From: Roseivirga seohaensis
Lineage (GTDB): Bacteria; Bacteroidota; Bacteroidia; Cytophagales; Cyclobacteriaceae
Length of the DNA stretch: 64,000 nt
Assembly (NCBI RefSeq): GCF_001592945.1
Contig: NZ_LRPB01000047.1
Location: forward strand, 1-64,000
Direction: 5' to 3'
Below, piece after piece: positions 9,039-19,000 of this stretch. Both the position numbers and the translations under genes were made by a program. Every line of letters begins with the position of its first letter. Positions within the stretch are counted from its first letter, which is position 1. A model generated the notes under the pieces. That model was not told where the DNA came from. It worked only from the letters and a program-made list of their open reading frames with translations, and searched no databases.

Positions 9039-10526
9039 ATGAAGAAATTCAAGTTCCCCAATCCGTTTACGGTACTGTATATCATTATCATACTAAGTGC
9101 TATAGCCACTTTTTTAATGCCGGCTGGAAGCTTTTCAACCTTAAGTTATGATGCAGGTAATTTTCTTATTGAAGGCAAAGAGAACACCGTTTCTTTAAAG
9201 GCAAGTCAATCGGTTTTAGATAGCCTAAACCTGAAAATGGAGCTTTCTAAATTTGAGGAAGGGAAAATCAGAAAACCTGTTTCTATTCCAAATACTTACG
9301 CTGAAATGGAATCGAGCCCACAAGGCTTAATGGCCATTGTATATGCCCCAATCAAAGGTATTTACGAGTCGATTGATATTATTCTTTTTGTATTGATTAT
9401 CGGAGGGTTTATTGGTGTTTTTACCGCTTCTGGTGCTTTCGATCGAGGTTTGTCCTCACTTTCAGAAAAAATGAAAGGGCGAGAAAAGTGGCTGATTGTA
9501 GCGGTTATGGTTTTGGTTGCCATAGGAGGAACAACCTTTGGAATGCAGGAAGAAACCATCGCCTTTTATCCTATTCTAGTTCCCATTTTTCTAGCTGCTG
9601 GTTATGACCTAATAGTGCCTGTTGGAGCATTATACGGAGGTTCTTGTATTGGCCTAATGGGCGCAATGATCAATCCTTTTGAAACCATAATAGCTTCCGA
9701 TGCAGCTGGCGTAAGTTGGACATTGGGCATTTACAGTAGATTGGCGATGTTTATTTTAGGAGGCATTGTTGTGATTACTTATGTGTTGCGATATGCAGAA
9801 AGGGTGAAGAAAGATCCCAAGCAGTCGCTTTTATATAATATGGATATCAAGCAGCCATTTTCGGCATTGAAGAAATCTGAACAGGCAGAAAAACTGAATT
9901 TGAAAACTCAATTGCTCTTAGTGCTTTTTGGCCTAACCTTCGTGATAATGGTGTATGGTGTTTCTAGCTTGGGTTGGTGGTTCGAAGAAATGACAGCTCT
10001 GTTTTTGGTCAGTGCCTTGTTCTTAGGTCTCATCATCCGTTTGGGCGAAAATGCTTTTGTGAATGCCTTTATTGCTGGCGCGAAAGATTTGTTGGGAGTA
10101 GCGCTAATTATTGGAGTAGCACGTGGTATTACCATTGTAATGAATGATGGACAGATTTCAGGAACCATCCTGAATTATGCTTCCAACATGGTGAGTGGGG
10201 TAGATGGCTTGGTGTTTTTGCCTGTGCTGATGTTGGTGTTCTTTGTATTGGCCTTTTTCATTTCTTCATCTTCAGGCTTGGCCTTGGTGAGTATGCCCAT
10301 TATGGGTGCTTTGGCCAATGTGGTGGGCGTTCCTACGGAAGAAATCGTGAATGCTTATGTGTTTGGTTTTGGGCTTATGATGTTTATAACACCAGCCGGA
10401 ATTATTCTTCCTTCATTGAGTATGGTGAATGTACCTTATAATATTTGGCTCAAATTTGTGTGGCGCCCAATGTTGATGATGGCCGTTATTGGTATGGCTA
10501 TTTTAGCAGTAGGCTATTTGGTTTAA
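9039..10526 (+). CDS. YfcC/DcuC-type C4-dicarboxylate or amino-acid transporter
   Basis: 495 residues, about 11-12 membrane segments, starting NPFTVLYIIIILSAIATFLMPAGSF, typical of the YfcC family (C4-dicarboxylate anaerobic carrier superfamily, arginine/ornithine-antiporter relatives). Conserved features include GGTTFGMQEETIAFYPI, GALYGGSCIGLMGAMINPFET and FISSSSGLALVSMPIMGALA, which form the two hairpin/substrate regions. A roughly 60-residue extracytoplasmic loop follows TM1. The substrate is uncertain: basic amino acids or dicarboxylates. It is a single gene, convergent with the deoxynucleoside kinase. Confidence 0.88.
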   Translation: MKKFKFPNPFTVLYIIIILSAIATFLMPAGSFSTLSYDAGNFLIEGKENTVSLKASQSVLDSLNLKMELSKFEEGKIRKPVSIPNTYAEMESSPQGLMAIVYAPIKGIYESIDIILFVLIIGGFIGVFTASGAFDRGLSSLSEKMKGREKWLIVAVMVLVAIGGTTFGMQEETIAFYPILVPIFLAAGYDLIVPVGALYGGSCIGLMGAMINPFETIIASDAAGVSWTLGIYSRLAMFILGGIVVITYVLRYAERVKKDPKQSLLYNMDIKQPFSALKKSEQAEKLNLKTQLLLVLFGLTFVIMVYGVSSLGWWFEEMTALFLVSALFLGLIIRLGENAFVNAFIAGAKDLLGVALIIGVARGITIVMNDGQISGTILNYASNMVSGVDGLVFLPVLMLVFFVLAFFISSSSGLALVSMPIMGALANVVGVPTEEIVNAYVFGFGLMMFITPAGIILPSLSMVNVPYNIWLKFVWRPMLMMAVIGMAILAVGYLV

Positions 10527-10549
10527 ACGTATTGTATTGGGGTTAGGGC

Positions 10550-10580
10550 AAAAAAAAATGTCCTGGTAGAATACCAGGAC
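10550..10580 (-). terminator. Terminator for the deoxynucleoside kinase gene
   Basis: Perfect 9-bp stem GTCCTGGTA/TACCAGGAC with a 3-nt loop. On the minus strand it is followed by a run of nine T. It lies between convergent genes and may also slow plus-strand transcription. Confidence 0.75.
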
Positions 10581-10668
10581 TGTATAAGTTTCAATTAAAA
10601 AGTAGAGTTTCAATAGCGAATACACCACCAAGATAGTAATTTTTTCAATACATAGTGTTACTATAATA

Positions 10669-11286
10669 TTAACTAAAAAGCCCATTAATTTCTAGATTCA
10701 CTTTTTCAACAATGAGCGAGTAATCTTCTACTTTGCTAACAAAGTCTAGGTTGTTTACATCTACAATGAGCAGTTTACCCATATCGTAGTTGCCAATCCA
10801 GTTTTCATAGTGCGAATTGAGGTTTTTTAAGTACTCAATTCTAATCAACTCCTCGTAATCTCTTCCTCGCTTCTGAATATTGCCCACAAGTTTTGGGATG
10901 TCTGCTTTAAGATAAATCAATAAATCTGGCGGTTGCACATACTTGATCATAGATTTAAACAGCTCTAAATAATTTTGATAGTCTCTGTCGCTTATAAAGC
11001 CCGACTGTTTTAGGTTAGCAGCGAAAATATGTGCGTCTTCGTAAATGGTTCTGTCTTGAATCGTGCCTTTTACAGATTCTTGAATGGCAGCAATTTGCTT
11101 AAAACGACTGTTTAAAAAGTAAACCTGAAGGTGGAAAGACCAACGGCTCATGTCCTCATAAAAATCCTTGAGATAGGGGTTATCCTCAACCGACTCCAGT
11201 TCAACATTCCAATTGTAATCCTTTCCTAATTTCTGGGCTAAAGTGGTTTTACCCGACCCTATATTTCCTGCTATCGCTACGTGCAT
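10669..11286 (-). CDS. Deoxynucleoside kinase
   Basis: 205 residues. P-loop GNIGSGKT (7-14) for ATP, the substrate and DR motif DRTIYEDAHIFA, and a LID-like RGRDYEELI segment identify the dNK/dGK-dCK family. It phosphorylates deoxynucleosides for nucleotide salvage in the cytoplasm. Which base it prefers cannot be read from sequence. It is transcribed alone; a hairpin with T-runs on both sides sits 60-90 nt upstream of the start. Confidence 0.9.
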   Translation of the reverse strand: MHVAIAGNIGSGKTTLAQKLGKDYNWNVELESVEDNPYLKDFYEDMSRWSFHLQVYFLNSRFKQIAAIQESVKGTIQDRTIYEDAHIFAANLKQSGFISDRDYQNYLELFKSMIKYVQPPDLLIYLKADIPKLVGNIQKRGRDYEELIRIEYLKNLNSHYENWIGNYDMGKLLIVDVNNLDFVSKVEDYSLIVEKVNLEINGLFS

Positions 11287-11348
11287 ATGTTCTAAAGTAA
11301 TGGCTGCAAGTTAGAACTTAGCCATCTTTTGAACAGGCTTTTTTGCAT

Positions 11349-11380
11349 AAAAAAAGTCTGTGGAAAACCAGACCTTTTTT
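11349..11380. other. Hairpin with U-tracts on both strands in the deoxynucleoside kinase leader
   Basis: GTCTGTGG, AAAA, CCAGAC forms a stem with a small bulge. It is preceded by seven A and followed by six T, so either strand would read as a short intrinsic terminator. No recognisable gene ends here; it lies in the roughly 310-nt gap between the kinase start (11286) and the hydrolase start (11599). The rest of the gap holds only a doubtful 30-codon plus-strand frame. Confidence 0.4.
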
Positions 11381-11598
11381 ACAAACACCCAATAAATATG
11401 ATGAGATTATTTATTGAGCTAAAGGTAAAGTTTGACTGTATCCTGGTGGTAAATTCAAGATTAACAATATGTTACTTCTTAACTGATTAGGTTTTATATG
11501 TAATTAGAATCAGTGTGTTAAGGGTTTTTGTTTAGGAATGTAGATATTTGCCTCCTGAGTTATCTGCACGATCGATTATAAATATTCAGAAAAACCAC

Positions 11599-12564
11599 AT
11601 GCCCATTCTTCCTTCGAAATACCAAGGTCCTCCATTCTTTTACTTTAATGGCCATTTTGAAACCATTATTCCAAGCATAAGAAGGAAGGTGGTGGGTGTT
11701 AGTTATGAAAGAGAGCGTATTGAAACGCCTGATGATGATTTTTTGGATATTGATTGGGTAAGAAAGGGGAATAACCGCTTATTGGTAGTGAGTCACGGAC
11801 TGGAAGGAGATTCTGGAAGACATTATGTAACTGGGTTAGCAAAGCTTTTTGGTCAGAACGGTTGGGATATTCTGGCTTGGAACAACAGAACCTGTAGTGG
11901 TGAAATGAATCGTCAGAAAATCCTTTATCACCATGCTGCCAGCTATGATTTACGCAGTGTGATTGAGCATGCCAATCAAAAGTACGACTACGATCAAATT
12001 GGCCTTGTTGGTATTAGCATGGGAGGGGGACAAACACTCCGTTATTTGGGGGAGTCAGATTTTCCATTGCCGAAAAATGTGAAAGGCGCGGTGGCCATTA
12101 GTGCACCTTGTTCTCTGACTGAAAGTGCGGCTACTTTAAACCTTAGGGTGAATAAGGTGTATGAACAGAAATTCCTTGTAAAGCTTAGAGAGAAGATAAA
12201 GAAGAAGGCCATACAATTTCCTGAAATTGATGTAAGCCGAATGGATACGGTAAAAACGCTTAAGGAATTTGATAACCTTTATTCTGGCCCTATTCATGGT
12301 TTTAAGGATGCGAAAGAGTTTTATGAATTTTGCGATCCTTATCCTTTCATTAAAAATATTGAAGTTCCCATTTTACTCATTAATGCACTCAACGACCCAT
12401 TGCTAGAAGGGAATTGCTACCCATACCAGTTGGCAGAAGAAATGCCAAACCTGTATCTAGAAACCCCAAAAAGAGGAGGACATGTAGGCTTTATCCTGGC
12501 TAAAAGTGAGTTTACTTATTCAGAACTTAGGGCTCTTGAATTTTTGAATGAAGAGAAAGGTTAA
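11599..12564 (+). CDS. YheT-family alpha/beta hydrolase
   Basis: 321 residues from the ATG at 11599. A TTG 51 nt upstream would add a non-conserved stretch, so I prefer the ATG. The catalytic triad is visible: nucleophile S140 in GISMGGG, D266 in NALNDPLL, and H295 in GGHVGF. The oxyanion region is SHGLEGDSG, and the N-terminal PILPSKYQGPPFFYFNGHFETI block is typical of the YheT/ABHD1-3 branch. These are esterases or lipases on hydrophobic or short-chain esters; the physiological substrate is unknown. It is convergent with the SRPBCC gene, with overlapping stop codons. Confidence 0.88.
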   Translation: MPILPSKYQGPPFFYFNGHFETIIPSIRRKVVGVSYERERIETPDDDFLDIDWVRKGNNRLLVVSHGLEGDSGRHYVTGLAKLFGQNGWDILAWNNRTCSGEMNRQKILYHHAASYDLRSVIEHANQKYDYDQIGLVGISMGGGQTLRYLGESDFPLPKNVKGAVAISAPCSLTESAATLNLRVNKVYEQKFLVKLREKIKKKAIQFPEIDVSRMDTVKTLKEFDNLYSGPIHGFKDAKEFYEFCDPYPFIKNIEVPILLINALNDPLLEGNCYPYQLAEEMPNLYLETPKRGGHVGFILAKSEFTYSELRALEFLNEEKG

Positions 12565-13037
12565 TTGAGCAGTACCTGCTTCCATTTTTCCGATTCGGCA
12601 TATTCTTTAATGACTTGGTTTCTTTTCTCAAGAAGCTTGAACATGTATTTTTCTAAAACAATGCTGTCGAAGAGTTTGCCAAGAATACCTAGGGGAGAGG
12701 TGTAATCGAACCGATCTTTCATTTGGGTTTGCCCGTTAATTTCTTCAAAATGATGTTCATGCTTGAATGATTTGAAAGCTCCTTTCACCATTTCATCTAC
12801 AAAGTAATGTGGGCTGTTAAAAACCGTAATTTTGGAAGTGAGTTTTTGAGTGATGCCAAAGTGTTTGGCTTGCCAAGTTACCGTTTCATTCAAGCCAATC
12901 AAGCCTGAAGTTTTGCCTGCTATTGCTCTTTCCTTAGTTTCAATCGTAGAAATTTGATGAAGATCAATACTTCTCGATAAATCAAAACACCGTTGCACCG
13001 GAGCGTGAATGGTGGTTTCGATTTTTATGCAGGGCAT
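12561..13037 (-). CDS. SRPBCC-family lipid/ligand-binding protein
   Basis: 158 residues with the START-like pattern beta1 KIETTIHAPVQRCFDLSRSIDLH, a central beta sheet (TQKLTSKITVF, YFVDEMVKGAFKSFKHEHHFEE) and a long C-terminal helix FDSIVLEKYMFKLLEKRNQVIKEY. Members bind hydrophobic ligands or catalyse cyclase/aromatase reactions; no catalytic residues can be assigned. It follows the desaturase by 39 nt on the same strand, so a role in lipid handling is plausible. Its stop codon overlaps that of the convergent hydrolase gene. Confidence 0.8.
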   Translation of the reverse strand: MPCIKIETTIHAPVQRCFDLSRSIDLHQISTIETKERAIAGKTSGLIGLNETVTWQAKHFGITQKLTSKITVFNSPHYFVDEMVKGAFKSFKHEHHFEEINGQTQMKDRFDYTSPLGILGKLFDSIVLEKYMFKLLEKRNQVIKEYAESEKWKQVLLN

Positions 13038-13076
13038 ATCTTAAGTTATTAATTAAATCGATTAGCATAAGTTAAA

Positions 13077-14189
13077 CTATGCTTTCCCTAATTTCTGATC
13101 ATATTTCCCTGTACCTAAATCATGCAACAAGCTAAAGTGGCTTTTTAAGGCATGATAAAAAGTTTTGTGTTGATAGTAAGGAATGCCGTATTTCTCGGCC
13201 GTTTGCTTTACTATTTTGGAAATGTTTCTGTAATGAACGTGACAGATATTTGGGAAAAGATGATGTTCGATTTGATAATTCAACCCACCTACATACCAAG
13301 AAAACCAACGGCTGCCATTGGCAAAATTAGCGGTAGTTCTCAACTGGTGAATCGCCCAGTTGTTTTCCATGCTACCTTCTGCATTTGGAGTAAAGAAATC
13401 GGTTTCTTCAATCACATGGGCAGGTTGGAAAATAAGTGCTAGAATAAGACCAGAGATAAACTGCATCATTAAGAAGCCGAGCAACACTTGCCACCAAGGT
13501 AAATCTACAATGAGAATGGGCAAAACTACCGTAAGTACAATGTATCCCACTTTGTAGAAGCTCAAGCGCCAAATTGCTTTTTTCAGCGTAAGGCCTTGAC
13601 CTACTAATAAGTTCTTTTTGTTATAGTCAATCAGTTGTTTGAAATCCTTGCTGAAAAGCCAATTCAATGTCAGCAATCCGTAAACAAAAGGGGCATAAAA
13701 GGCCTGGAATTTATAGCCTTTTTTGCGCGGCTGGCTTGGTGATAAGCGCATTACCGGATTCTCAAAGTCTTCATCATAACCTTCTACATTGGTAAAGGAA
13801 TGGTGGAGTACATTGTGTTGAATTTTCCAGTTGATATGGTAAGCACCTAAAAAGTTGACCAAGAAACCGAAAAATTGATTTACAGTTTTCTTGTTAGAAT
13901 AAGCTCCGTGATTGGCATCGTGCATTACAGATAAGCCAATGCCAGACATGCCCATGCTCATCAAGAACCAAATGCCCATCATTGGCCAAAAAGTGTTTAC
14001 TGTGCCTGATAATAGTATAGCTAGCGGAATGAAGTATAAGCAAATCATGAAAGCAGTTTTCACTTTCATGGTAGTGTTGGCCTGCTTAGAAATGTTGTTT
14101 TCTTTAAAATATCCGTTTACGTTTTTTCTAAGTTCAGTAACAAATTCGGGTCTGTCTTGGGTATTGAATTTAACAGCAGGAGTACTCAT
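13077..14189 (-). CDS. Membrane fatty-acid (acyl-CoA) desaturase
   Basis: 370 residues, membrane di-iron desaturase with three His boxes: HDANH (90-94), HNVLHH (125-130), and QIEHH (about 307-311). The Q in the third box is typical of front-end (delta-5/6) and linoleoyl-CoA-type desaturases, but there is no cytochrome b5 domain. Hydrophobic pairs lie at 45-85, 105-120 and 210-250. It should add double bonds to membrane acyl chains using oxygen and reduced ferredoxin, probably for fluidity in the cold. It sits between the LhgO gene and the SRPBCC gene on the same strand. Confidence 0.92.
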   Translation of the reverse strand: MSTPAVKFNTQDRPEFVTELRKNVNGYFKENNISKQANTTMKVKTAFMICLYFIPLAILLSGTVNTFWPMMGIWFLMSMGMSGIGLSVMHDANHGAYSNKKTVNQFFGFLVNFLGAYHINWKIQHNVLHHSFTNVEGYDEDFENPVMRLSPSQPRKKGYKFQAFYAPFVYGLLTLNWLFSKDFKQLIDYNKKNLLVGQGLTLKKAIWRLSFYKVGYIVLTVVLPILIVDLPWWQVLLGFLMMQFISGLILALIFQPAHVIEETDFFTPNAEGSMENNWAIHQLRTTANFANGSRWFSWYVGGLNYQIEHHLFPNICHVHYRNISKIVKQTAEKYGIPYYQHKTFYHALKSHFSLLHDLGTGKYDQKLGKA

Positions 14190-14300
14190 AACGGATTTTT
14201 TTACTTTGATACAAAAGTAATGCGAATTGAGTTTAGTTGGTGAAGTTCAGCCAAAGTTTTGATTATCGGTGAACCAATTCATTTTTGGGTTTCAATCCAC

Positions 14301-15500
14301 TCAGTCAAAACGCTTTAAAGCTAAGTCTGAAATGGAATTACCAATAGATAAAGACGAAGTAGCTGCTGGCGAAGGCGCATTACATACGTTAATGGCCTGT
14401 TTGGTTTCTATAATGGAAAAGTCATCTAACAAACCGCCAGTTCTGTCGCAAGCCTGTGCACGAACACCCGCACCGCCATCAATCAAATCATCAGATTGAA
14501 TTTCTGGAATTAACTTCTGCAGGGCCTTGGTAAATGCAGCTTTGCTGAAAGAACGGTACATTTCGCCAAAACCCGTTTTCCAGTACTTCATGGCTACTTT
14601 TTGGAAGCCCGGCCACATTAATGATTCGGCCAATTCGCCCAAATGAATTTGCGATTTTTTGTAGCCTTCACGTCTGAAAGCCAAAACAGCATTAGGTCCC
14701 GCTTCAATTCCGCCTTTCATCATTCTTGTGAAATGAACGCCTAAGAAGGGGAAGTTGGGATCGGGAACGGGGTAAATCAAATGCTTTACTAAATATTCCT
14801 TTTCTGGTTTCAACTTAAAATACTCACCCCTAAAAGGAATGATTTTTAAGTCTACATCTTCGGAAGTTTTTCTAGCAATTTTATCCGAATACAAACCACA
14901 ACAGTTGATTACAAGCTTGGCCTCAAATGAGCTGTCATCGGTAGAAACATTCGAATATTGACCTCGATCAGAAATGGCAGTTACCTTGGTGTTTAATCTA
15001 ATTTCACCACCCAATTCCTTGATTTTCTCACCGTATTTTTCGGCTACCAGTTTGTAATCTACAATGCCCGTATAGGGAACATTGAGGGCTGCGATTCCTT
15101 TTACATGCGGTTCAATTTCATTCATTTCTTCGATAGAAATTCTCGAAATTTTGTCTAAGCCGTTTTGTAAACCTCGCTGATATAGGTTTTCTAATAGTGG
15201 TTTTTGAAAGTCATCAGTGGCTACCACAATTTTCCCACATAGTTCGTAAGGAATACCTTCTTGATCGCAAAAATCAATCAGCATATGGTAGCCATTAATG
15301 CAGTTTGTGGCTTTTAAACTTCCGGGCTTGTAGTACAAACCAGAGTGAATTACACCGCTGTTATTTCCAGTTTGATGTGCTGCCAAGGCACCTTCTTTTT
15401 CAAGAAGAAGGAGCTTAAGGTTAGGTTTTTTCTTTAAGGTTTGAAAGGCCGTTGCTAAACCTACAATGCCACCACCAATAACAATCACATCGTATTTCAT
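14301..15500 (-). CDS. lhgO: L-2-hydroxyglutarate oxidase
   Basis: 399 residues from the ATG at 15500, which directly follows the DUF3127 stop. An ATG 30 nt upstream inside that gene is less likely, because MKYDVIVIGGGIVGLATA is the conserved N-terminus. The FAD-binding GGGIVGLATAFQ motif, QTGNNSGVIHSGLYYKPGSLKA and the C-terminal IDGGAGVRAQACDRTG match LhgO/L2HGDH. It oxidises L-2-hydroxyglutarate to 2-oxoglutarate, passing electrons to oxygen or the quinone pool, a metabolite-repair or lysine-degradation role. Confidence 0.93.
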   Translation of the reverse strand: MKYDVIVIGGGIVGLATAFQTLKKKPNLKLLLLEKEGALAAHQTGNNSGVIHSGLYYKPGSLKATNCINGYHMLIDFCDQEGIPYELCGKIVVATDDFQKPLLENLYQRGLQNGLDKISRISIEEMNEIEPHVKGIAALNVPYTGIVDYKLVAEKYGEKIKELGGEIRLNTKVTAISDRGQYSNVSTDDSSFEAKLVINCCGLYSDKIARKTSEDVDLKIIPFRGEYFKLKPEKEYLVKHLIYPVPDPNFPFLGVHFTRMMKGGIEAGPNAVLAFRREGYKKSQIHLGELAESLMWPGFQKVAMKYWKTGFGEMYRSFSKAAFTKALQKLIPEIQSDDLIDGGAGVRAQACDRTGGLLDDFSIIETKQAINVCNAPSPAATSSLSIGNSISDLALKRFD

Positions 15501-15501
15501 C

Positions 15502-15891
15502 TTAGAACGGTAAGTCGTCTGAACTATCACTATTTAACCAATCTGGCTCATCGCTTGCAGATGGAGGAGGAGGCGTATTTCCGTTGGCTTGAGGCGCTGC
15601 ACTTTGCCCAGCCGATTCAGGAGTAATTCTCCAAGCTTGTAAAGAATTGAAATATTTTACCTGACCTTGAGCATCTGTCCATTTTCTTCCTTTTAGGTTG
15701 AAACTTACGTTCACTGTTTGGTTGGGTTTGAAACTGTCTAAAAGATCACATTTATCTTGAATGGCTTCAAACTTCACATATTCAGGGTATTGTGGGTTTT
15801 CAGCATATTCTACAACAAACTCTCTTTTTCTGAAAGAGGCAGATACTTGTTGGGTTGGGAATATTTCGAGGAGTTTAGCTTTGAGTTCCAT
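15502..15891 (-). CDS. DUF3127 protein with SSB-like acidic C-terminal tip
   Basis: 129 residues. The first 90 form a small beta-barrel-like domain (MELKAKLLEIFPTQQVSASF, FVVEYAENPQYPEYVKFEA, VNVSFNLKGRKW), the DUF3127 family of Bacteroidota. A Pro/Ser/Ala/Asn linker leads to an acidic tail ending DDLPF. This organisation (OB-like fold, disordered linker, D-D-x-P-F tip) is that of single-stranded DNA-binding protein SSB, whose tip docks repair proteins. I infer a DNA-binding or SSB-partner role. The LhgO gene follows after one base. Confidence 0.85.
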   Translation of the reverse strand: MELKAKLLEIFPTQQVSASFRKREFVVEYAENPQYPEYVKFEAIQDKCDLLDSFKPNQTVNVSFNLKGRKWTDAQGQVKYFNSLQAWRITPESAGQSAAPQANGNTPPPPSASDEPDWLNSDSSDDLPF

Positions 15892-16093
15892 TTTCTAAAT
15901 TTTGCTCAAAACAATTGATTAAATAGTCAAGATGCAAATTCAAATCGCAACTATAATTTGATTAGGCTTAAAACCTTTTTTTAAAACTTATGTCATAAGA
16001 GGCGAGAATAGGTGTGGTGAATACTTCTTTTAATTAATGAAAATACTCATATTGACCCAAGTTTGACTAACTACTATTATTGACAAGACTACG

Positions 16094-19000
16094 TTGAGGA
16101 GGCTAATTCTATCTTTTTTTGGACTGCTATGCATTGCCCTATCGGTAAATGCCCAAGTTACTACCGAGGGTAGAGATTTCTGGTTTGGGTTTATGGATAA
16201 TAATCAGGCAGAATCCATTGAGATTTATATCAGTGCCGAAAAATCTACTTCAGTAACAATACAGACACCACGCGATGTTTTCAATGTTACAGTAACCGTT
16301 GATCCAGGGGTTTCTAAAAAAGTAATTCTTCCAATAAACCTTATGCCAACAGATGAGGGTAAACACGGTTTCGGTATTCATGTTACTTCTGATAACCCTA
16401 TTTCATTATATGCATTAAATAAACGTCAGGCCAGTGCCGATGCTGCGGTAATATTACCTACGCCTGCTTTAGGAAATGAATATTATGTGGTGGCGCATAG
16501 AGAGCCGCCAGGTGATGGAACAGGGAGTGATTTGGAGTCTGAGTTTTTAGTGGTTGCTTCTGAAGATGATACGCAAATTGAAATTACCCCAACTGGTACT
16601 ACTTATAATGGCTGGTTAAAAGGTATTCCTCAAACCATTACTCTTAATGCTGGTGAAACCTATCAGGTCAAGTCAGATGAAGATTTAAGTGGCTCTTATG
16701 TGCGCACTGTGAGTCAGAATAGTTCCGACTGTAAGAGTATTGCCGTTTTCGGAGGGAATAAATTTACCAATGTTGGAGGCTGTGGCCCTTATCATGATCA
16801 CCTCTATGAACAAATGTTTCCTGTTTCTACTTGGGGAGAAAACTTCCTTTTTGTCCCTTACGAAACAAGAAAAGGAGGAGATTACGTAAAGATCATCGCC
16901 TCTGAAAATGACACCAGAGTGGTGATTTCAAAGATGTCGCAAACAGTTATTCTTCAGGCTGGTGAAGTAAGAGTATTTGAGAAATTAGAGGGAGTAAGAA
17001 CTATTTCAGCAGATAAGCCTATTACTGTAGCTCAGTTTAGCAGAAGTCAGGAATGTGATGGAGTATTTGCTGACCCATTTATGATTATTGTGAGCCCCCT
17101 TGAACAAAGAATCAAATCTGTGACTTTTAATGCCTTTGCCGTACAAGTCATTTCTAATTATTATTTGACCCTAATAACGACCAAAGATGCCGTTAAAGAT
17201 GTTTTTTTGGATGGGGTAGATGTTACGGACAAATTTAAAATAGAAGGTGATGCGGCCTATGCATCGTTTAATATTGCCCAAGGAAACCATCGATTAACCG
17301 CTCCTGAAGGAGTAATCGCCTATGTTTACGGCTATGGCGACAAAGAGTCATTCGGCTATTCAGCGGGCGCCAGCCTCGAAAACCTTAATGCTCAACTTTT
17401 ACTGGCCGATGCCAACCTTAACATTATATCCAATGAAGGCTGTTTAAATTCAAATATTGATTTTAAAATTCAGTTTGAAACTATACCGGGCGAAGACCCG
17501 CTTTATACAGTTTTCGATTGGCATTTTGATGATGGTGCAATGGCCACAGGTGAAGAGGTGAACCATGCGTACACTACACCCGGTGATTATGTAATCAGAG
17601 TAATTGCTTCCAACGGTGAAGGCAGCTGTGGTAATTCAGAAGTTTTCACAAAACAGGTCACTATATTGGAAGTGGAGGCCACTGAAATCGTAGGGCCACA
17701 GTCGGTTTGCCCAGATGTTAATTTGATTGATTATTCTGTGGTAGGTGCAGATGAAAATACCTACGAATGGATTATTTCGGCCGATGGTCAAATCACCAGC
17801 GGTCAAGGTACAGATCAAATTCAAGTGTCATGGGGGGCGCCCAATGACAATGCCTTCTTGAAAGTAGTACCGAAAAATGCCTTGGGCTGTATAGGCGATA
17901 CACTGGAAATTCCAGTGAAAATCAATAAAGAACTTGCTCCCCCTTTACCTACAGGCAAATCAGAGGTTTGTTTTACAGAATTTCAAGAAGTTATTTACTC
18001 TACACCGCAAACCAACGGTTCTGTTTACACTTGGGAAGTAATCGGAGGAACCTTTGTTGACGGTATTAACACGGGCAACGAGATAAAAGTGAAATGGAAT
18101 GGAGTTGGAAATGGCAAGGTCAGGTTTTTAGAATCCAACCCCTTGGTTGCCGATTGCGATGGATATTCTGAGTATTTGCCAGTTATTATTTATTCAGAAA
18201 TTAAGCCAGTTGCCAATATTACTAACATCTCCTGCTTTGGATTAAAAAATGGAGCGATTGACCTCACGGTAACTGGCGGAAAACCAGGTAACTATACAGC
18301 TACTTGGGATAATGGAATGACAGGCCTTTCGGTTTCTGGACTTGCCTCAGGTAATTATGAAGCCACCATTACAGATGCTGCGGGCTGTGAAATTACTCAA
18401 ACATATACCATTACAGAACCGACTCCTTTAACAGTTACTGACGGCTCAATTTTACCAGTAAGGTGTTTTTCGGAAACCAATGGAAGTATTAGTTTAAACA
18501 TCACAGGTGGAACACCGAATGCACAAGGAAAATACTCGATTAAAGTAGTGGGAGTGAATTTTGATAAAACCTACAGTGATCCTGTGATCACGAATTTACC
18601 AGCAGGTGGTTATGCCGTTACGGTTACCGATGCCAATGGCTGTCAGGTTTCAAGAACTTATACGATTACCGAACCTCCCGCTTTAGAACCTTTCTTGGAG
18701 TCTTTCTTAAATCTTCCCATTTGTCCGCAAGCTGCAAATGGAACGACTTACATAGAAGCCAAAGGAGGAACGCCAGACTACCAATTTTACTGGAGTAATA
18801 AACCAAATATTGATTCTCAAGAAGGAAGTGATTTCTCTCAAGGGGCTTATTCGCTGACGATTAGAGATGCCAGTGGTTGCGAAACAGTAATGGACTTTGA
18901 TGTGGAAGAGCGTTTTCCTAAAATATTTATTCCCAATGCCTTTAGCCCTAATAATGACGGTGTAAACGATGAGTTTAAACCCGTAACCGACTGCGAACTT

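Noticed and set aside
11399-11491. 30-codon frame starting ATGATGAGATT in the kinase/hydrolase gap
   Set aside because: No family resemblance, no spacing or start signal, and no conserved residues that I can point to.
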